Source: an uncultured Lysobacteraceae bacterium
Lineage (GTDB): Bacteria > Pseudomonadota > Gammaproteobacteria > Xanthomonadales > Xanthomonadaceae
Direction: 5' to 3'
Assembly (NCBI GenBank): GCA_937897645.1
Contig: CALCNV010000067.1
Span: 1-13,969 of the forward strand
DNA length: 13,969 bases
Shown piece after piece: positions 11,925 through 13,969 of this stretch (its first letter is position 1; the number at the start of each line of letters is the position of its first letter). The notes beneath the pieces are model-generated. The model saw nothing but the letters and a program-made list of their open reading frames with translations. It did not search any database and had not been told where the DNA came from. Position numbers and translations under genes: made by a program.

Positions 11925-12607
11925 TTGGTGATGTCCAGTTTTTCTATCAGCGCCGCGGCAGCGGCCTGTTCCGCGTTGCGGCGGGAACTGCCCTCGCCTT
12001 CCGCCGTGAGGGTGGGATCGATGATGGTGCAGCTGACGCGAAACAACTTGGCGTGGTCATCGCCGCTTTCTTCGACAAGCTCATACGCCGGCAGCGGGCG
12101 CTGGCGTCCCTGCAGCCATTCCTGCAAACGCGTCTTGGCGTCTTTGCCGGGCTTGCCCACCGGCAACGCAGCCAGCGACTCCTCGAACCACGGCAGCACC
12201 ACCTCGCGGCAAGCGACAAAACCGCAATCCAGGTAGATGGCAGCCACTACCGCTTCAAGTGCGTCGGCGAGGATAGAGTCGCGGCGATGGCCACCGGATT
12301 TCATTTCACCCGGGCCCAGGATCAATCGCGAACCGAGATCAAGATGCCGTGCCAGCACGGCCAGCGAGGCTTCGCGCACGAGTTCGGCGCGCGCGCGCGT
12401 CAATGCGCCTTCATCGGCCTTGGGCCAGCGCTGGAACAGCACTTCGGCGACCAGCAGGTTGACGATGCCATCGCCCAGGAATTCCAGGCGCTCGTTGTGC
12501 GGAGCGCCGGCGCTGCGATGGGTCAGGGCCTGCTGCAGCAGGCCCGGGTCCGAGAAACGGTAGCCGTCGAGCTCACCGTCGCGGCGATTCAGTTCAATCG
12601 GTGCCAC
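11921..12607 (-). CDS. rnc: Ribonuclease III
   Basis: RNase III cleaves double-stranded RNA and processes 30S pre-rRNA. The 228 residues match the family. The nuclease domain carries NERLEFLGD (38-46) with Glu39, Glu42 and Asp46, and Asp115 and Glu118 in DSILADALEAVVAAIYLD, so all metal ligands are present. The dsRNA-binding domain spans about 156-226 (DAKTRLQEWLQ ... SSRRNAEQAAAAALIEKL). The residue after the catalytic Asp is Gly47 (FLGDGIVN), where Ser is usual. The start is GTG at 12607, overlapping the DUF4845 gene by 14 bases; no ATG is available in frame nearby, and CAGGAC about 14 bases upstream is only a weak ribosome site. Confidence 0.95.
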   Translation of the reverse strand: MAPIELNRRDGELDGYRFSDPGLLQQALTHRSAGAPHNERLEFLGDGIVNLLVAEVLFQRWPKADEGALTRARAELVREASLAVLARHLDLGSRLILGPGEMKSGGHRRDSILADALEAVVAAIYLDCGFVACREVVLPWFEESLAALPVGKPGKDAKTRLQEWLQGRQRPLPAYELVEESGDDHAKLFRVSCTIIDPTLTAEGEGSSRRNAEQAAAAALIEKLDITK

Positions 12608-12992
12608 CGTGGCGCGTCAGGTCCTGCGACACGTCGAACTTGCCGACCACGTCCAGGTTGCCGACCAGCGGACGCCGCACTTCGTAGTTGACCTTCATGT
12701 TCCAGCCACCGTCGATACGCTCGATCTTCACGTTCTCCGCCTTCACGTTCTCGGAGTAGTTGATGTAGAGGCGGCGGAAGAACAGGTCCTGGATCTTGGA
12801 CGGATCCATGTCGCCCACGCCCGGTTCGCTAGCAAGGCCCTTGGCCGCCGTGCGTACGGAGTAATACTCCTGGTACATCGGGAACAGTTTCATGCCCAGG
12901 TAGGCGGCGAAGCCGACCACGGCCAGCACCACCAGGAAGCTCATCAGGGTGAGGCCACCCTGCTTGCGGTTGAGTTGCAGCTTGCTATTCAT
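12594..12992 (-). CDS. DUF4845 membrane protein
   Basis: This 132-residue protein belongs to the DUF4845 family, which in gammaproteobacteria usually sits between lepB and rnc, as here; its function is unknown. One membrane segment, LTLMSFLVVLAVVGFAAYLG (14-33), follows a basic N terminus (NSKLQLNRKQGG), and an outward-facing domain of about 95 residues ends in DLTRHGGTD. The start KQGG|LTLMSF superficially resembles a type IV prepilin leader, but the Glu at position 5 of mature pilins is absent. TCCCCC on the plus strand (GGGGGA, 12999-13004), 6 bases upstream, supports the ATG. It lies 42 bases after lepB and overlaps rnc. Confidence 0.88.
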   Translation of the reverse strand: MNSKLQLNRKQGGLTLMSFLVVLAVVGFAAYLGMKLFPMYQEYYSVRTAAKGLASEPGVGDMDPSKIQDLFFRRLYINYSENVKAENVKIERIDGGWNMKVNYEVRRPLVGNLDVVGKFDVSQDLTRHGGTD

Positions 12993-13034
12993 GCGCCATC
13001 CCCCGGATGAAAACAGTTGGAATCCAACAATCGA

Positions 13035-13829
13035 TTACTTGATGCGCGTCCCGATCCGTGAGGGATCGAAACTCCCCTTGCAGAACCAGCCTTCGCAGTT
13101 AAGCCAGACCAGGAACGCCTTGCCGCGCAGGTTCTCCTCGGGCAGGAAGTGGGTCTGCGGCCACAGGCGCCCGTCCTCGCTATTATCACGATTGTCGCCC
13201 ATCACGAAATAGTGCCCGGCCGGAACCACCCATTCGCCCTCGCCAACGAAGCGGTCCAGCCCCTCCAGCACCTGGTGCGGGCGGCCCGGCAGGTCTTCCT
13301 GCAGCAGCGCCGCGCTTTCCAGGCCCTGGGCCACGCCCCGCCCGGTGTAGGTACCCAGCGGCAGGTAGTTCATGGCCTGCCCATTGATGGACAGGGTGTT
13401 GCCCTGGAAGCTGATCGTGTCGCCCGGCAGGCCGATGACGCGCTTGATCCAGTTGTTCTGCGGATCGTGCGGCGGCTTGAACACCACCACGTCGCCGCGC
13501 TCAGGCTCGCCGATGGCCACGAACTTCTGGTTGTTGATCGGCAGGCGCAGGCCGTAGGCGTACTTGTTGACCAGGATGAAATCGCCGATCAGCAGGTTCG
13601 GCATCATCGATGCAGACGGGATCTTGTACGGCTCGGCGATGAAACTGCGCAGTATCAGCACGATGGCCAGCACCGGGAAGAACGCACGCGAGTAGTCGAC
13701 CAGCACCGGCTCTTCGTCCAGCAACCCGCTGCGCGCCGCACGGCGCTTGCCGAAGTACAGCTTGTCCAGCAACCAGACGGCGCCGGTGAACAAGGTGAGG
13801 ACGACGAGGATTGTTTCGAACCAGACCAT
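13035..13829 (-). CDS. lepB: Signal peptidase I
   Basis: LepB removes signal peptides from exported proteins at the periplasmic face of the inner membrane. The 264-residue product has two membrane spans (about 4-21 and 48-64) and the Ser/Lys catalytic pair: Ser74 in IPSASMMPNLL and Lys129 in NNWIKRVIGLPGD. GDNRDNSEDGR (211-221) is the conserved box E. The ATG at 13829 is chosen because MVWFETILVV starts the first membrane span, and TGGAGT (13834-13839) precedes it by 4-5 bases. The open frame continues upstream only into repeat DNA. The pocket motif carries Ala73 where many homologues have Gly. It should be the first window gene of the lepB-rnc-era operon; lepA often precedes it but would be outside. 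Confidence 0.95.
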   Translation of the reverse strand: MVWFETILVVLTLFTGAVWLLDKLYFGKRRAARSGLLDEEPVLVDYSRAFFPVLAIVLILRSFIAEPYKIPSASMMPNLLIGDFILVNKYAYGLRLPINNQKFVAIGEPERGDVVVFKPPHDPQNNWIKRVIGLPGDTISFQGNTLSINGQAMNYLPLGTYTGRGVAQGLESAALLQEDLPGRPHQVLEGLDRFVGEGEWVVPAGHYFVMGDNRDNSEDGRLWPQTHFLPEENLRGKAFLVWLNCEGWFCKGSFDPSRIGTRIK

Positions 13830-13847
13830 ACACACTCCATTGAATAG

Positions 13848-13966
13848 CCCCTCTCCCACCGGGAGAGGGGTTGCGGTGAGGGTACGGCGAAGTCCGGGAG
13901 GTGAAACCTCATGACTTCGCCGTACCCTCATCCGCCCTTCGGGCACCTTCTCCCGGAGGGAGAAGG
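13848..13966. repeat. Multi-hairpin dispersed repeat, copy 2
   Basis: Four hairpins lie in a row: CCCCTCTCCC/GGGAGAGGGG (13848-13870), a perfect 18-base-pair stem TGAGGGTACGGCGAAGTC with its complement (13877-13894 and 13913-13930) enclosing a small GAGGT/ACCTC hairpin, GCCC-TTC-GGGC (13934-13944), and CCTTCTCCC/GGGAGAAGG (13946-13966). It is the inverted counterpart of 4565-4700 and better preserved. It begins 19 bases upstream of the lepB ATG and may continue beyond the window. Confidence 0.85.
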
Positions 13967-13969
13967 GAA

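Noticed and set aside
10956..12236. Open frame of 426 codons on the plus strand, opposite era and rnc
   Set aside because: Opposite strand of two highly conserved genes; no recognisable domain and His/Gln-rich shadow composition.
13149..13847. Long plus-strand frame opposite lepB
   Set aside because: Shadow of lepB, whose catalytic residues and membrane spans are clear.
13830..13946. N-terminal extension of lepB by 39 residues
   Set aside because: The extra codons are the dispersed repeat; the ATG at 13829 has a good ribosome site and begins the first membrane span.

Overview
The window looks like a chromosomal segment of a high-GC gammaproteobacterium of the Xanthomonadaceae (Lysobacteraceae), near Lysobacter, Luteimonas, Thermomonas or Pseudoxanthomonas. 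The grounds are the gene families (S-methyl-5'-thioinosine phosphorylase next to nagZ, a lepB-DUF4845-rnc-era series, recO beside a receiver-HPt protein) and the hairpin-rich intergenic repeats, which resemble those I know from this family. Genus is not resolvable by eye. Most genes are on the minus strand; only the receiver-HPt gene and a PepSY gene are on the plus strand.

Layout from left to right. 1-98: start of a cold-shock protein gene, cut by the window edge, with its own promoter. 188-3030: a tight minus-strand cluster, transcribed CYTH protein, nagZ, hypoxanthine phosphoribosyltransferase, methylthioinosine phosphorylase, combining a possible triphosphatase, peptidoglycan recycling and purine salvage. 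3182-4510: rlmD, separated from that cluster by 151 bases of short tandem repeats and a hairpin. 4565-4700: a multi-hairpin dispersed repeat. 4708-7404: a ydbH-ydbL pair for outer-membrane lipid homeostasis, in which the YdbL-like protein carries an N-terminal lipoprotein module that resembles the missing YnbE. 7409-8134: a receiver-HPt phosphorelay protein that starts 4 bases from ydbH, head to head. 8293-9024: recO.

9025-11000 is an accessory pocket between recO and era, which are neighbours in many proteobacteria. It holds a duplicated-PepSY secreted protein, a secreted NTF2/DUF4440-like protein, a small membrane protein and four palindromic repeats of two families (A, B) that bracket the DUF4440-like gene. 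One of these repeats (A') has a run of eight T downstream and forms a convincing terminator for the era-side operon. 11001-13829 is the core operon, transcribed lepB, DUF4845, rnc, era and then the small gene. A second copy of the multi-hairpin repeat, in the opposite orientation, lies upstream of lepB and runs to the window edge.

Functionally, methylthioinosine phosphorylase yields hypoxanthine, which the adjacent phosphoribosyltransferase turns into IMP. YdbH and the YnbE/YdbL-like lipoprotein are expected to act together across the envelope. LepB, RNase III and Era form a standard secretion, RNA-processing and ribosome-assembly operon. The least ordinary parts are the YnbE/YdbL fusion candidate, the 4-base head-to-head start, the repeat-flanked pocket and the twin CX5C PepSY protein.
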